Shown here in pieces: positions 1 through 14,796 of a stretch of DNA of 64,000 nt. Both the position numbers and the translations under genes were made by a program. Every line of letters starts with the position of its first letter. The first letter of the stretch is position 1. Source of the stretch: Puffinus mauretanicus (lineage: Eukaryota > Chordata > Aves > Procellariiformes > Procellariidae); contig JAJKFH010001977.1 of NCBI GenBank assembly GCA_023333565.1, positions 124,001 through 188,000 of the forward strand. The letters are read 5' to 3'. The notes beneath the pieces were generated by a model. The model did no database searches. It was not told where the DNA came from and saw only the letters and a program-made list of their open reading frames with translations.

Positions 1-1418
1 TTGGCAAAAATACCTTTTCTCAGGTACTAAAAAAATAAGTCTTAAAATAACAGTTACTGACTCAAGTGCCCTACTTAGATGTTGGTATTTTAATAAGCAG
101 AAAAGAGTACAGCAAAATTCGAGTTTAATCCATTTCTTGCAAGGGGGGGGTTAAATCCTTATACTGAAGATTAATAGGAGGTTGCTGACTGTAAAAGTTA
201 CAAAAGCTGCATGCTCTACCAAATGTCAGCTCCAGCCTATTGTAACGAATCATGGGTGGCTTTGACTAAAGCTCAGGGAAAAGATATTTTCAGTAAATTT
301 GTGTTTTCTGAGGGCTTGTCAAGTGATCTTCTCTTGTATTTGTACCTCACAGTTCTTGAGATAAAAACAGGGTTTTAACTTTCATGGAGGAAACTTAAAA
401 GCAGTTTCTTTAAGTTATTTAAATCATGGAACTTGAAGTTGGTTGTGTGTAGTCCCCTGCTCATTAGCTTTTTTAATTTTGAATTACAGAACATTGTTAT
501 TTAAGTGTGGCCATACAAATGTGATAATGCCATATTGGAGTCCTTTCCAACAGGTTTTCGCAGGGCGGGATTTCTGACCTTTCTGAGTGTCTCACAGTTG
601 AAGGGTACACTTCACATAGCATTTAAGTAATTTTCAGATAAAATTCATGGTTTCATGTTAAAAGGTTTTCTGTCAGCCTTGCAAATTGAGTGGCTGGAAT
701 ACATAGCACTTTTTTACAGTGTTAGTAATATTGTTAGTAATACACGTTTTGTTCAGTGAGGTTTCACAGAAGTAACTGAGAACAGAATTTGTTCTTGCAG
801 GAATTTCATGTTGCTTTGGAACCAGACGTGTGACCTCACTGTTCTCTTACGCGGTGTGTTGACTCTGCAGAGTTAACAAGGATAAATAGTAGTGCAGGTC
901 TTTCGTTTGTTACATTAAGGTAATTGGATGAGGCATGAGCAGAACTAAGTATCATGAGAGTGCTATTTCTGGGCACTAAAACTCTTCAAGGCAGGAATGC
1001 ATTGTAATTTCTTGGTCCTAGTTTTCCATCCAGAGCATAAGCAGATCTTGTTTTGAAATTTCTATAGCCAATTGCTTATATTTATGTTATTAACCCTTGG
1101 TGAAAGTGATCATAGGTAAAATGAAACAATACTATAAATAGAAGAGGTTTCTTTGAATATAGAAAAAACATTTCTGATTGGCATTTGATGGTTAAAATGT
1201 AAACCTGTAAAAGCTTATGAGGTTATCTGTCCTCCCCAAGTCTAAAACAGAATTTGTACAGAGTTTTGAATATTTTCACTGTTTGGTTTCTTCTCTTTAA
1301 TGGAAACGTATTGCCATCATTTTCATGATACCCTCTGTAGCTCTGTGTTCATTTAAAAGACCCCGTGTACCTGACAAGAAGGCCAGCTGTTAATGTTACC
1401 TCTTCTGTCTTTTAAAAG
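1..1418 (+). other. CDC73: CDC73 intron 10, 3' end (partial)
   Basis: Intron sequence leading to the exon 11 acceptor. The 3' end is pyrimidine-rich (about 1400-1412) followed by TTTTAAAAG, so the tract next to the AG is weak. A run of nine G lies near 145. No coding segment, RNA gene or recognisable transposon was seen. Confidence 0.8.
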
Positions 1419-1476
1419 GAAGGTGCTTCTGCTCGAAAAACACAAACTCCAGCAGCACAGCCTGTACCACGACCAG
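1419..1476 (+). CDS. CDC73: CDC73 exon 11 (coding, 58 nt)
   Basis: Begins in frame at a codon start and encodes EGASARKTQTPAAQPVPRP plus the first base of the next codon. This is the low-complexity Pro/Ala/Gln linker just before the C-terminal domain (human residues from about 325). The acceptor is ...TTTTAAAAG and the donor is CCAG|GTAAGG. The 58-nt length and end phase (one base carried over) fit the next exon, which starts TTTCTCAAG to complete a valine codon. Confidence 0.95.
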
Positions 1477-4400
1477 GTAAGGTGGCCTACTATCATTTGT
1501 GCTTCTGTTCCAAATAAGTATGAGTTTCAAAGAAGTACTATTTAAAACTTTAGTTAGCTGAAGAATGAAGTGGGGATTGTTTATTTGTGGCCTTTAACTG
1601 CATATGTGTTGGAAATAACTTTTTGATTAATGTTATACCATGGGGCTTGGGTTCATTCTCTTCAGTGTGTTGCCCAATTAGCCCATTAAAAGGATGTGCT
1701 AGTGAAATTAAAAAGTGACAAACTTCTTGGTTGTCAGCTTGGTAGTTCACAAATGCCAGCTCAAATATATAAAAAGAGCTGGTTAATACTCCAAGAAGAA
1801 ACAACCTAAATAGAAAAGCTAATCTCAGAAAGAGATATATTATTACTTCTATTATTAATATATCAGAAATAAGTCTCTCTCTGAATGTGTTATGATTACT
1901 TCTTCACACATCTTGGTACATAAGGTACTTGTAATGGGGCCAGAATCCTCAACTGGCTTTTTAATTTCCAGTTAGCAGACTTTAGCTACCAAGTCCATTT
2001 TGTATGTCAGATTGAATCGCAATTTGAGATTCAAAGATAGAATGATAAAAGTACTTTGTTTTGGTTTAATGAGAAACCCTCAGAAAGAGTTTCTAGAAGA
2101 GTGTAAGGGTTCAGACAGTATCTGAAAGGATCCATTTCCAAACAGCTATGTACATATCTGCACCTAGTTTACATACTATGAGAATTTCTGGTTTGATAGA
2201 AGAAAGTCTCGAGTGAAAGGTGTTATTTAAGAATAAGATGATGGTTTTTCTTGTTATGAAGGTATTGGAAAGGGAACATTTGGGGTTTTTTTGAAACAAA
2301 GCTACCTTTTAAAATGAATATACTTTTTCCAGAAGTACTGCTGGACTACTGTATATTCTTATTGAGATTATTAAATGCTTTCAATATATGCCTTGCTAAT
2401 TCCTTGAGATTTATTAGTAGGATTTAATGCTAAGACTTAATAGTGTAAAAATGACTCTTCCCCAAAAGTCTATTCTAATATTGAATATTCTCAGCATACC
2501 TAAATGCTGTTGTGCACAGCTTTTTCTGTTTGGTTATTTTGGTACTAGAAAGGTCATGCTGCCTGTCATACTTCTCACTAGACCCTTTAAGCATAGTAAT
2601 GCAAATGGAGTTGACAGACAGCAGTATGAAAAGGGTAGAAGTGGCAAGAGCAGAAATCTGACTTAGTTGTCACAGGTCCCTACTGCTAGCTGTGACTTCA
2701 TGGGCATTAACTGGCAGAAGTGTATTTTCTGTACATTATACAGGTTATACTGATATTGCCCTTCTCTAAGGCCAATCTAATCCATTATCTTGCCTCTATA
2801 TTGTAAATTGAAGAAAGAATAAAGAAGAGAGGTATAATCTGAAGAAAGTACATACTGCTTCATTCAAAAAAAAAATCTTTCTGCCTGTTCTAGCATATTT
2901 TGGGGTTTGGAACTTTTAAAAAATCAGTTGTTCTGTTCTTAGCAGTCAAAGTATTTAAAATGTGCCATTTCCAGGAGGATGCTGCTTTGCACATAAGCAT
3001 TAGTTGAATTGGACAAAACAGTTGTACAACACTGATCTTAAAATATGTCTGAGATGTGCTTTTAATTTAAGACCTTTTTCTGCACCTTTCTGCAGTACCT
3101 ACTTTTCTACTAACCTGTCTTGGTACAGCTATCAAATTTCTTATAGATGCTTTCCCACCTCCCGTTTTTTTTTTGTTTTTTTTTTTCAGGGCAGCTGATG
3201 CTGCCCATATATTTCAGGAGCTTTTTTACATTAAGGAGGTACATAGATTTAAAAAAAAAAAAATTAAAAAATCATTGGGAAGCTAAAGTTCATGTAGTTC
3301 AATATAGTGTCACCAATTATATCTGTGCATTTGACAATGTCAGGAAAAGGTAATTAAGGATATGGTCTCAATATTTCAACAATGGCAACTATATGTTGTG
3401 AATATTTATACTGTTTGAGGCCGTTTCTGAAACAGTTGGTTGTAAATAAACATGAGCAAGTTGCTGCTATGAAATTGGAACTCAATTAATGAAACTTGTC
3501 AGGCATAGTAGCAGTTGAGACTTGAGTTAGTCTGCATCAGTCATTCTGCTACTCACCATTTTCTGATTTTGTGAATTAGGATAAACACGTATGATGATAA
3601 TTATAAGCACAACAGTTCTTTGCTTAAGTTAGGACTTGTGAAAACTGAACTATAAAATGTTTATTTAGAGGAAGCTGGATTATTCGTTAATCGCACCAAA
3701 GTGCAGAAGCATACATGCTTTTCCAACTTTGGACTGAAGTATCTCCCATATTGAGGAGGTCACAACTTGGAAGACTGAAGTGGAAACATTTAATTGGAGG
3801 GGGGGATTCTTTGGTTTCTGTCTGGCTGGTATTGTTTGTGTGGTTGTGTTTGGTGTTTTTTTGCTGGGTTTTTTCCTTTGTTTTGGTGGTTTTTGTTGTG
3901 GTTTTTTTTGCTTGAGTGCTACCATATCTGTCAAGTTTCATTGTTTCTGGCACCCAAAGAGCTTGTGTAACTCAAACTGCGATCCAAAATTAACTTGAGC
4001 AAGCCTGAAATTCAGCTTTTGATTGTTGGAAGTTCTATATGTGTTAAGGATAGCTAAATTGTACAGATATCATGTACAGTAATAACTACTAATGAAAAGG
4101 TGAGGGTCTTTAAAGATTAGTTTGTTGTGAAAAAGTCTTTCTGTTGGTTCAGCACTATTGAACTTAAGATCTACAAGCAGCTTTTTTCAAGATTGCTGGC
4201 AATTTTTGTCAACGCTGTAGTGCCCGGACCTTTTGAGGAGGATGGAGAGGGATGACTAGTTCCAGTAAAATTAGGAGAGATTGACTCAACTGTCCTAATA
4301 TCTGTTTCAGATGGTCAAAAGCTGTTTGTCTTCTGAATAGTGGGACCCAAATTACAAATCCCTCTTCAACTTTGTGTATTGCATCTGTGAAAATGATCTA

Positions 4401-4517
4401 ATGACTGTAGCGTGATTCCTCTCTGTTCATTCCTGCAACCAAAAACATTGAAACGTTGCCTTACAACATTTGTGTTCGTGTATTAGTCATTCTGCCATAT
4501 TTTCTATTTTTTCTCAG
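1477..4517 (+). other. CDC73: CDC73 intron 11
   Basis: A GT-AG intron of 3.0 kb. It holds T-rich and A-rich tracts (3163-3188, 3250-3263) and a G/T-rich block at 3795-3911. Short open frames inside it are not gene-like. The 3' end has a long pyrimidine tract ending TTTTCTCAG. Confidence 0.9.
3795..3911 (+). repeat. G/T-rich low-complexity tract (A/C-rich on the - strand)
   Basis: A block of T runs broken by single or paired G (for example TGGTGTTTTTTTGC and TTTTGGTGGTTTTTG), preceded by a seven-G run at 3799. It resembles the A/C tracts elsewhere in the window but in opposite orientation. Open frames across it on both strands are low-complexity artefacts. Confidence 0.8.
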
Positions 4518-4553
4518 TTTCTCAAGCAAGACCACCTCCAAACCAGAAAAAAG
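4518..4553 (+). CDS. CDC73: CDC73 exon 12 (coding, 36 nt)
   Basis: A very short exon encoding (V)SQARPPPNQKK(G), with split codons at both ends: G|TT for valine and G|GA for glycine. Acceptor TTCTCAG| and donor AAAG|GTGAGT are both strong. Being 36 nt it can be skipped without a frame change, removing 12 residues of the proline-rich linker. The residues match human CDC73. Confidence 0.95.
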
Positions 4554-4956
4554 GTGAGTCAATTTTAGTTACAAAATCCTTTTCATTTTTGTGTGAATTG
4601 TGCCCACTCTATCTTCTCCTGGAACCACAAGCAACAATATAAACAAGCAGTGGACTGCAGACAGCATTCTGTTTTGCTAAATATGGGTCCTACCCATATT
4701 TAGAGATTCCTGTTACAGGGGTACGCTTTTTTTGGTGAATGAAACCCTTCAGTTTAAGAAAGATTTACTACAATTTTCCTTGAATATTTTTCCATTATTT
4801 TGATCTGTTAAGCAAGAGGTTTGTTCTTACGTACAGTTCCTTTAATGAAAAAGGGAAAGAAAAAAAAACACCACACCCCAAAAAAAAAAAAACCCATACA
4901 AAACCCCAACAACAAAAAAAACCCACCAGGCAAATGTAACTTTATTATCTCTACAG
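4554..4956 (+). other. CDC73: CDC73 intron 12 (403 nt)
   Basis: A short GT-AG intron. Its last third is dominated by an A/C-rich tract (4856-4926) that ends about 30 nt before the exon 13 acceptor. The functional pyrimidine stretch (TTTATTATCTCTACAG) and any branch point must lie in that remaining space or within or upstream of the tract. Confidence 0.9.
4856..4926 (+). repeat. A/C-rich low-complexity tract immediately 5' of exon 13
   Basis: Runs of A broken by C, CC or CCC, read directly in the sequence (nine A from 4861, then CACCACACCCC, a long A run, and further A/C mixtures). It is likely an expanded, partly degraded A-rich microsatellite. Confidence 0.85.
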
Positions 4957-5044
4957 GATCTCGAACTCCCATAATCATTATTCCAGCAGCCACGACCTCT
5001 TTAATAACGATGCTTAATGCAAAGGACCTTCTGCAAGATCTGAA
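4957..5044 (+). CDS. CDC73: CDC73 exon 13 (coding, 88 nt; start of the C-terminal domain)
   Basis: Encodes (G)[19 protein letters not shown] followed by NAKDLLQDL(K), the entry to the C-terminal Ras-like domain that contributes to chromatin and PAF1-complex association. Acceptor TCTCTACAG| and donor CTGAA|GTAAGT are strong. The lysine codon is split AA|G with exon 14. The isoleucine-rich stretch is identical to the human protein as remembered, supporting strong purifying selection. Confidence 0.97.
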
Positions 5045-5746
5045 GTAAGTAGCTGATTAGAACACACTGTATAAAAAAACTGTTTTCAGATATAAAGGTG
5101 TACTAATACCAAGTTAGTAATTAAGCAAAAGAGAGTACCTACTGTCTCGTGACAAGCTAGTTTTACAGACCAGAGTATAAAAGAAATGAATGCCTCTTGA
5201 ATAGTAGGAAAAAAGCAAAAACTTATTTTCAGAGTTTTTCCACAGTTGTGACCTGTGGGCCAAATGGGCAGATTGAGAAGAAAGTCTTACAGTACCATTT
5301 CTAATGTCTGTAGTGGTTTTCTTTTATGTAACATATGCATACATGTGCAACTGATCAACAAACCGTTACAATGGAAGAAGACTTAGAGGAGATGAGCAAG
5401 GGCAATGTGCTCATGGAGCTCAGAAAAGATTTTGGGAAATGACCACAGTTATTTTAAAGGAGAAGGGGACCAGACAGTGGCCTCTATTTTAGGTAAACGG
5501 CTGTATCAACTGAGCAGGTCAGCTGATTGTGTAAATAAAGAATTTTTTAAAAGTTCACATACAACAAAAATAAGAATAAAGCATTGTCATTAAGTATTGA
5601 TGCAAATTCATTCAGGGAAGTATTAATGAGTTGCTAAAATTTGTTTATTGCATCACACATCTGATTCAAGATTTAATTCATTATGGCTGAATGCAATCAA
5701 CACTGCAAATTACTTCATGGTAAGGTAAAATTCACTGTTATGGTAA

Positions 5747-5765
5747 AACAACAACAACAACAAAA
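5747..5765 (+). repeat. (CAA)n microsatellite
   Basis: Six ACA/CAA repeats read directly, in intron 13, continuing into CAAAACCAAAAC. Confidence 0.85.
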
Positions 5766-8014
5766 CCAAAACATCTTTCTGCTTGTCTAACAGATCATGG
5801 TATTTAGAGTTGCCTATCTGTTAATACCAGTTAATTTTTCTGAAACAGGCAGTCATTTTCACATAGAAATACACTGCTATAGATTGTCCACAAGGATATG
5901 TTCAAAAAATGGAGAGCTCTTCTTCCACCTTCAGCACTTTGCGTGTCCTTTATGAGACTATACACTGCTTTTCTTCAAAAATAGGCTGTCTTTATAGTGG
6001 TGCTACAGCTGTCACTGGAGCTGCCCTAGAATTTTTTAAAAATGTGCTGCGAGATACCAGGTGCCTTCTGATCTTCAGCTATTTCTAGTTCTTAGATTAC
6101 TGCCACATACCATCAAAGATCCAGTAAGCGTACTGGAGTCTTGGTGCCTCTTCTGAAATATTTAATTGGCGAGAAGGCAGCTTTTAGCATTATAGTTTAA
6201 TGTACAAGCAGTTACTGGGCTGATATAATTGTGTTGACAGAGGATGTTGCTTTTATGTTTAAGAAAAAATTTCACAAGTACAAGCTCTGGATTTTACATC
6301 TATATAATTTGTTACTTTCTGATATGGAAATAGCTATAATGGAATAAAGCACCTGTATGTCATGTCTAAGTATATCTGTGCTAGGAGGCTTGCACTGTTT
6401 TCAGCTCCACTGGGTAGAGCTACAGTTAACTTCTCAAGACCTGCCCCAAGAGGAGGCTGATCGTTAGAGTGCAAAGAACATGATCCAGAAGAAAATGAAA
6501 TTAAGTTTAAGGGGTCAAAGGAGGACACTGATGTAGTTAACAAGTATGAAAGACAAAGTGAAGAAGCAAGGTATGTTAATGAATCAGAAGTGCAATAGCA
6601 GAATTCAGAAGAGCAAAATATTAATTTAGCCATGACAGTTCTAGCACTCTTCTAGAAAATATGCCACCTGGCCTGTATTTTTTTGCATTCAAATTTGTTG
6701 AAGTAGTTTGTTTAGAATGGCTGCAGGGTTTGTTTTTACTGTTCAGGTATGCAGAGTGTAGAACTAGCCTTGATGTGTAGAGTGTGATTGATAGATATGT
6801 GATGGTTTTCCAAGGAAAGAAGACGTACCTATTTTCTGCCTCTAAGTCACCACCTTCTTTAACTCATTCCCCACTTTCAGCTAAATTTGACAGTAGAGCA
6901 GAGATTTGGATGACACATGTCATTACCACAAGTTTTGGAGTAAATAAATATTGTCCAGATAGAAAAGACACACCCAAATTAATACTCCCTCCCTTACCCC
7001 TGCTGAGGAAGATGCAGGTAGATTTGAATTTCCTGTATTTCTAGAGGTTGTCAGCCTGCTTGTATTAGCTGTCAGAGGAAATCAATGATACAGCACAAGG
7101 AGAAGGGATTTTTGGAGCTGGAAGAGTAAGAGCCCTTGCAGAGGAGACTGCTAAGAAATGTAGGAGAACCCTGGGAGAATGAGGCCCCCAGGATTGCTAG
7201 GGTGCGGAACCTGTGATACGCGTGTGACACGGGTTGTTTACAGGGGAACTTTTTCTTCCATGCCTGATACCTGAGGCAGCACAGTTCTGTGAAGTGTGTG
7301 GTGATAAAGAATGAGTATTTGGGTTTCATAAATAAAATCAGCTTTTGTGATTCCCTCCATTTAAATTCTTAAAACAAAATAAGAAACAAAGTTAGCTGAA
7401 ATTATAATTAGAGATCAAACGACTTAAAATCAAAACTTAATCATAGCTGGGAACCCCTGTCTTTTAGGATAGCTTTTGTCTAGGATGCTGGATTTTTTTT
7501 ATAAGTAACTCGACTGCAACACATTGTCACTTTGGATATGAGAAAAAGTAATTACGGTATCATTGGCCGATATTTTAGGTTGTTTGTTGTAAAATAAACA
7601 AGATAGTCTTCATCCAGTACTATGGTAGGCATTAAATTCCATTGTCAAGGACTGAAAGAAACTTATTAATTATACCTACATTTTTAGTAAGCCTTTTCAT
7701 AGCTCTGTAGTATGTTGGGGTTTTTTTCCTTGCCAAATTTGGCTGACATTTGTATGATGCTCAGCAAATTTAATTCATCTCTAGTGTTACACTCTCTTTT
7801 GAGGTAGAGAATACGGAAAGCAGGAAAGCTATCATGAGTAGAATGAAAAATACGTAATGGTAGACCGGAAGCGTGTTACCGGTTTAAGATTTTTTTAATA
7901 TATCTGATTTGTCTGTTGCATATATTTGTTGCAACTTAGATTTTGTGGGGGAACATTTCTATATATAATTGTAATATAACAACTCACATGCTATATAATA
8001 TGCAAGTGTTCTTG

Positions 8015-8037
8015 ATAACCTTTTTTTGAAAGGTTAT
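8015..8037. repeat. Short perfect inverted repeat (9-bp stem)
   Basis: ATAACCTTT, a 5-nt spacer, then AAAGGTTAT. It can form a small hairpin in the CDC73 pre-mRNA. Such palindromes are common by chance in AT-rich DNA and no function is claimed. Confidence 0.6.
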
Positions 8038-11000
8038 TTTTCTAAGCAGCCAAGTACAAGATAAAAATGAAGAGTTTCTAAAATATTAAAAAGGTATAAT
8101 TTCATTTAAAATCAGAACTGCAATACTTTATGGTATATTGTGAAGCTTCTTAAAAAATATTTCATATAATACACTTCATTCTTATGCACTATCTGAATGC
8201 AACACTAGATATCATAATTATTGTGTAAAATCTGGCTTTCCAGACTAAGTATTTGAGAATATCTGAAATTAGGTTTTTCAGAGGCAATGCTTCTGCTTTA
8301 CATGAAAGAAAAGCGAGGCAGGAATTATATCAGGCAGATGTGAATGATTAGATGATGATTATGTTTTTTTATTATGATGATGCTTTTACTCATTATATGT
8401 TTCACCGTATGTGGCCAGGCAACTCACTGAGATTTAGCCAGCTTTGACATTGAGCAAACTATCTGAAAGATTCAGGGATGATGTATTACAAAAAAGCTTT
8501 GTTCTCATGCAAAAATAGGTGTATGAAGCTTTTGATACTGTAATTTAACAAAAATAATGAGGGGGGGTTGTAAAAATAAGTCTCCAGGTCTAAACACAAT
8601 CAAATGTCTGTTACGATGACCTCTGTTACTATCCAGCGTTGGAGTTGCCTTATTCTCTGTTCATACGTTTTTCAGTATGCCTGAGTTGGGGGCCAGAAAA
8701 TGCTGACCTGACCTTGGTGAAAGTGTGTTAAAGTTAATGCTAGCAATTGATGTGAGTTTAGAGCCTAGGCAGGGGCAGCTCTGGCAGTTCAGTGGATAGC
8801 ATCTTACCAGTTACCTTCCATAATTTGATCTTGTTCAATCGCTTGCCTGTTACCTTAGGAAAGGGACCTCCTGTCTTTGTAAAGTGAGAGAGTGCACCGG
8901 TTTTTATGTGAATAATGATTTTGGAAATTAACTGCAAGAGAATTGAGTGCTATTAATTTCCTAGTAGGGGTATAAAAATGGATTCTAAGAAGGTATGGGA
9001 TTTTTTTTTTTTTTTAAAACTAGGGAATAGTAATCTGGAGAAGCAATAAAAAATGTAAGCTCCTGCACAGGCAGGTTTCAGAACACGTTTCTAGTGTATT
9101 GGATGATTAAAAAAGTGTCAAGTATAAATGTGTAGTTAAACTATCAGCTATAGTATTGTGGCAAGTAATTCCCAAGAGAAGAGGGGGTTTTTGCTGTTTT
9201 CTTTAATACTCACATTTATTAAGCTTGTCTTTTATGTCCAAGTGGTGAGGGAGTAAGCCATGATTATATTTATAATCATACAATAATTTCTATTGATTAT
9301 TAATTCTTGAGCACATGGCTTTTATTATACTCACTGAATCGATGGTTCCTGGAAATGCAAGCATATATTTCATAAACTTTCTGTAAGCTGTCATTTATTC
9401 CTGTACTCTGTGTGTGTACATATATGTAAGCATTTCCTTCAGTGCTTTCTTTACGACAGTTATCTTCTCTACTATTCCATGTGAATCTGCTCATTGATAT
9501 TTTTTTTCTTCAGAAAATTCAGATAACACGATATTTTATATTCTGTCCTGGAGAAATGCATTCAAAAATGTTCAGATTTTTACAGTAAATAAAACTGAAG
9601 CTATTGTCTACAAGATACATAACTGAGGCACAACCGAATGGTGCCTTAATGGCTGTAACAGTTTCTAGCTGAAATGGAGAGAATGTCAATAAACTAGTGT
9701 TGAAATGAATTCTTAAACACAGAAACATTTAAAGCTAGAAGTAAAATTGAGAATGCCTGTTTCAGCCAAATGCGAGGGGTCTCAGATATAGTGATGAAAT
9801 TGTTAGACTGTAAGAAGCAAAATTGCTATTCTAGTGTCCATATTTGTCTAATTTGGCAGGGGCGGCTAGGTTTCCTGTTTCCATTTAAAATGTGTTTGCT
9901 TCCTCACATTTACAAATCAAATTAAAAATGTGACCTTTTAGATTGCTGTTCATATGAATATTTTATTATCCCTGTAATGTATGTATGGCTGTTTTTTATT
10001 TACATATTGTGTAAGAGTTTGTTCTCATTCAGTGCATGGGACATGTAATAAAGAACAAAATTCTTCTCAAGCTCTCCACCATTTTGGGTGATCCTGGCTT
10101 TTTGTATAGACCTTGCCACTTGGGTTAAAGGTGTTTGAGGGTTTTTTTTTTTTAATAATTTTTAAAATTAGGGGTTTTTTTTTATTTTATTTCCATCTTT
10201 CCAGCCCAGATTCCTTAGTTCTGATGGGTGAGGAGAGACTCATGAATGGTTTTCTTAAAGGCTCAAGACCACCAAGCAAATCCTTACTTTAAGTTATGAA
10301 ATACAGTTTCCTATCAGTTAGTATTGGCCAAGCAAAGCTTGGAACATGTTGACAGGACAGGCCATTAGGTATGCTCATGATTAAAGTTGCACCTCACTTT
10401 TAAGTTTTTAAATTACTGACTAGAAATACTTAATTCTGATGTCACATTTGGTAGCTTTTTCCAAAGTAGAACTGTGTGGAACGCTTCTGTGTGTGGCACG
10501 CAATGGTATGTGTCGGTTGTGGTAGATAAAATATATGTAAATATTAACTGTTTTCTAATTACTTCAATTACTGGCAAAATGACTGTCTTAACAGTTTTTT
10601 TATAATATTCTAGGTGGCCTAGGTGTACTTTTTCCCAATGTATCCTGTATTTTCTTCAGAATGGTGTTGTTTTACATGTACTAGACAGATAAGCATAATT
10701 TAATTTATAGCTTATTTAACATCTGCAATGCTTTTTCTGTATTTGCAATACTAGTCACTTTAATGCACAATTCATAGTCATTTGCAGGTTTTTTTTTTTT
10801 AACTTTCCAGTGCAGATGTATGCATTTGGACACACACTTCAGAAATTGGTTGTGACTTTCTGGTTTTGAAACACTGTTAAATCATGAAGAGTGTAAGGGA
10901 ACTTCATCTGTTTATTTACGTTAGGAGAGTAAAATAGTTTTGCTTGAAGGTTTATTGACAGTTTCCACGTGCTGCTTTAAAACATGTTTGTTTGGGTTTT

Positions 11001-12471
11001 TTCCCCAAAAATGCCATTTTCTCATTGGATAGAAGATGTTAGCAAAAACTAGTATTTTCAAGTTAACTGAATAATGAACTTTTCCTCATATTTCTTTTTT
11101 CATTCCTTTTTTCTGTTTTTCCAGCACTAGGAAGTGGAGTCTGCCTGTCTAAGCACATTCAAATTGGTTTTTAGTATTCAAATAGAAATAGGTTGAAGAG
11201 AACAAATAGAAATGTGCAAACAACTTACCCGAAAAATATAGTAAACTATTAAAAAGCACCATCTGTACTATAATGAAGAGAAATCTTACCAATTATGTAG
11301 AGTACTGTGTTTTTAAAATGTAACACCAATACTCCTGGTAACTTTTGCAGTTAAGTGAAACATAGTGTTCCTTTTTATCAGAATTTTTGGAAATGAAATG
11401 TCAGCAGCAAACAGTGTTAGTAGTGCAGCTGGGTGGTTCTGAATAGAATATTAGGAGAACATGGGTCTGAGCTCTGCTCTTTTGCTGGCCTGGTAGGTGA
11501 TACTGGTCACATCAGCATACCTTTCTGTGACATAGTTTGAGTTCTGTAAAATGCATGATTTTGTTATCTTTCCATTTGACAAAATCCACTGAAGTTCATC
11601 AGTAAAAAGGCTTGCACTACTCTCACATTTATGAAGCCAATTTTGAGAACTGTTCTGTGTATTTTATTATCGTCATAAAGAAGAGACTCTTGAAATGGAA
11701 TTGCATTTTTTTTTTAAGGTGAGGGGCTGAAAAATCAAAGATCTGTAATACATTGGGGGGGGGGGGTGTCACATCTTAAGCATTTACTTTTGTCATACAG
11801 AGATTACATAAGACATGAGGATCACATTATCCTTATTTTCCGAGCACTTAATCTATCAGAGAAGCTATTTGGGGGAGGGGAGGGGGGAAATCCAGAATTG
11901 TACTACCATACATCATAGTAACCAGATGAATCGTTGATAATGTAAAATCACCATCATCCAAAAAAATAAAACCTCACTCAAAAACCTTTTTGACCAAAAA
12001 TCCCAGCTTTCTAGAGAAAACATAATCCTGATGGCTCCAAGAGCCAGAGCTCTGAAATTTGCTCCAGGAAGCAATTGTTTCTTAGTTCCCAAGCTTCCCC
12101 ATGTTACCCTTGATCACTAAAAAGAATGAATTATAGCCATTCAAGCAGGTTGTGATCTGGCTTCTCATCTGCAAATGTATTGTGTAAGGTCGGCAAGCAA
12201 TGCCACGAATGTACAAGAACAGGTCTGGCTGTAGTTTTGAGGGGCAGAGGACCTTTTAGTACAACTGGTTTTATCATAAGGGCTTAAGAAATATTATTCT
12301 TATGTTTTTTGCTGTTCTGAATGAGTAGTGATGGAGGCTTGGCATAGTGAAAATGAGATGGCTTCAGTGACTGTTGCCAATAATGCAAAGTTCCGATAAA
12401 GTTGCTGCTTTTCCTGCTGATTACATCAAATAAATTGCTTTTGTCTACAGAATGTTTCTTTATTCCCCAAG

Positions 12472-12633
12472 GTTTGTACCATCAGATGAAAAGAAGAAAC
12501 AAGGCTGTCAACGAGAAAATGAAACTCTAATACAGAGAAGGAAGGACCAGATGCAGCCTGGGGGAACTACAGTCAGCGTTACTGTACCTTATCGAGTAGT
12601 AGACCAACCTCTGAAACTTATGCCACAAGACTG
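12472..12633 (+). CDS. CDC73: CDC73 exon 14 (coding, 162 nt)
   Basis: The largest exon here. It encodes (K)[19 protein letters not shown], then [19 protein letters not shown], then [15 protein letters not shown](W), part of the Ras-like C-terminal domain. The acceptor used is TTCCCCAAG|GTTTG, chosen because it gives the conserved DLKFVPSDEK junction and the 162-nt length. A stronger-looking AG lies 21 nt upstream at 12449-12450. The donor TG|GTAAAA is weaker than the other donors. GGTTVSV differs from the human GGTAISV (recalled) at two positions; the rest matches. Confidence 0.97.

Positions 12634-14796
<2,163 letters not shown>

Larger units (their letters stand above)
5045..12471 (+). other. 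CDC73: CDC73 intron 13 (7.4 kb, the largest in the window)
   Basis: GT-AG intron without recognisable genes. It contains a short (CAA)n run at 5747-5765, poly-T/poly-A runs (9001-9016, 10141-10154), a 12-G run at 11755-11766, and a G5-A-G4-A-G6 block at 11871-11887. A perfect 9-bp inverted repeat sits at 8015-8037. Open frames such as those at 6334-6633 and 6784-7044 show no family resemblance. The 3' end has two candidate AG acceptors 21 nt apart. Confidence 0.9.

Noticed and set aside
3680..3998. Overlapping open frames on both strands around 3.7-4.0 kb
   Set aside because: They are artefacts of a G/T-rich low-complexity tract that lacks stops.
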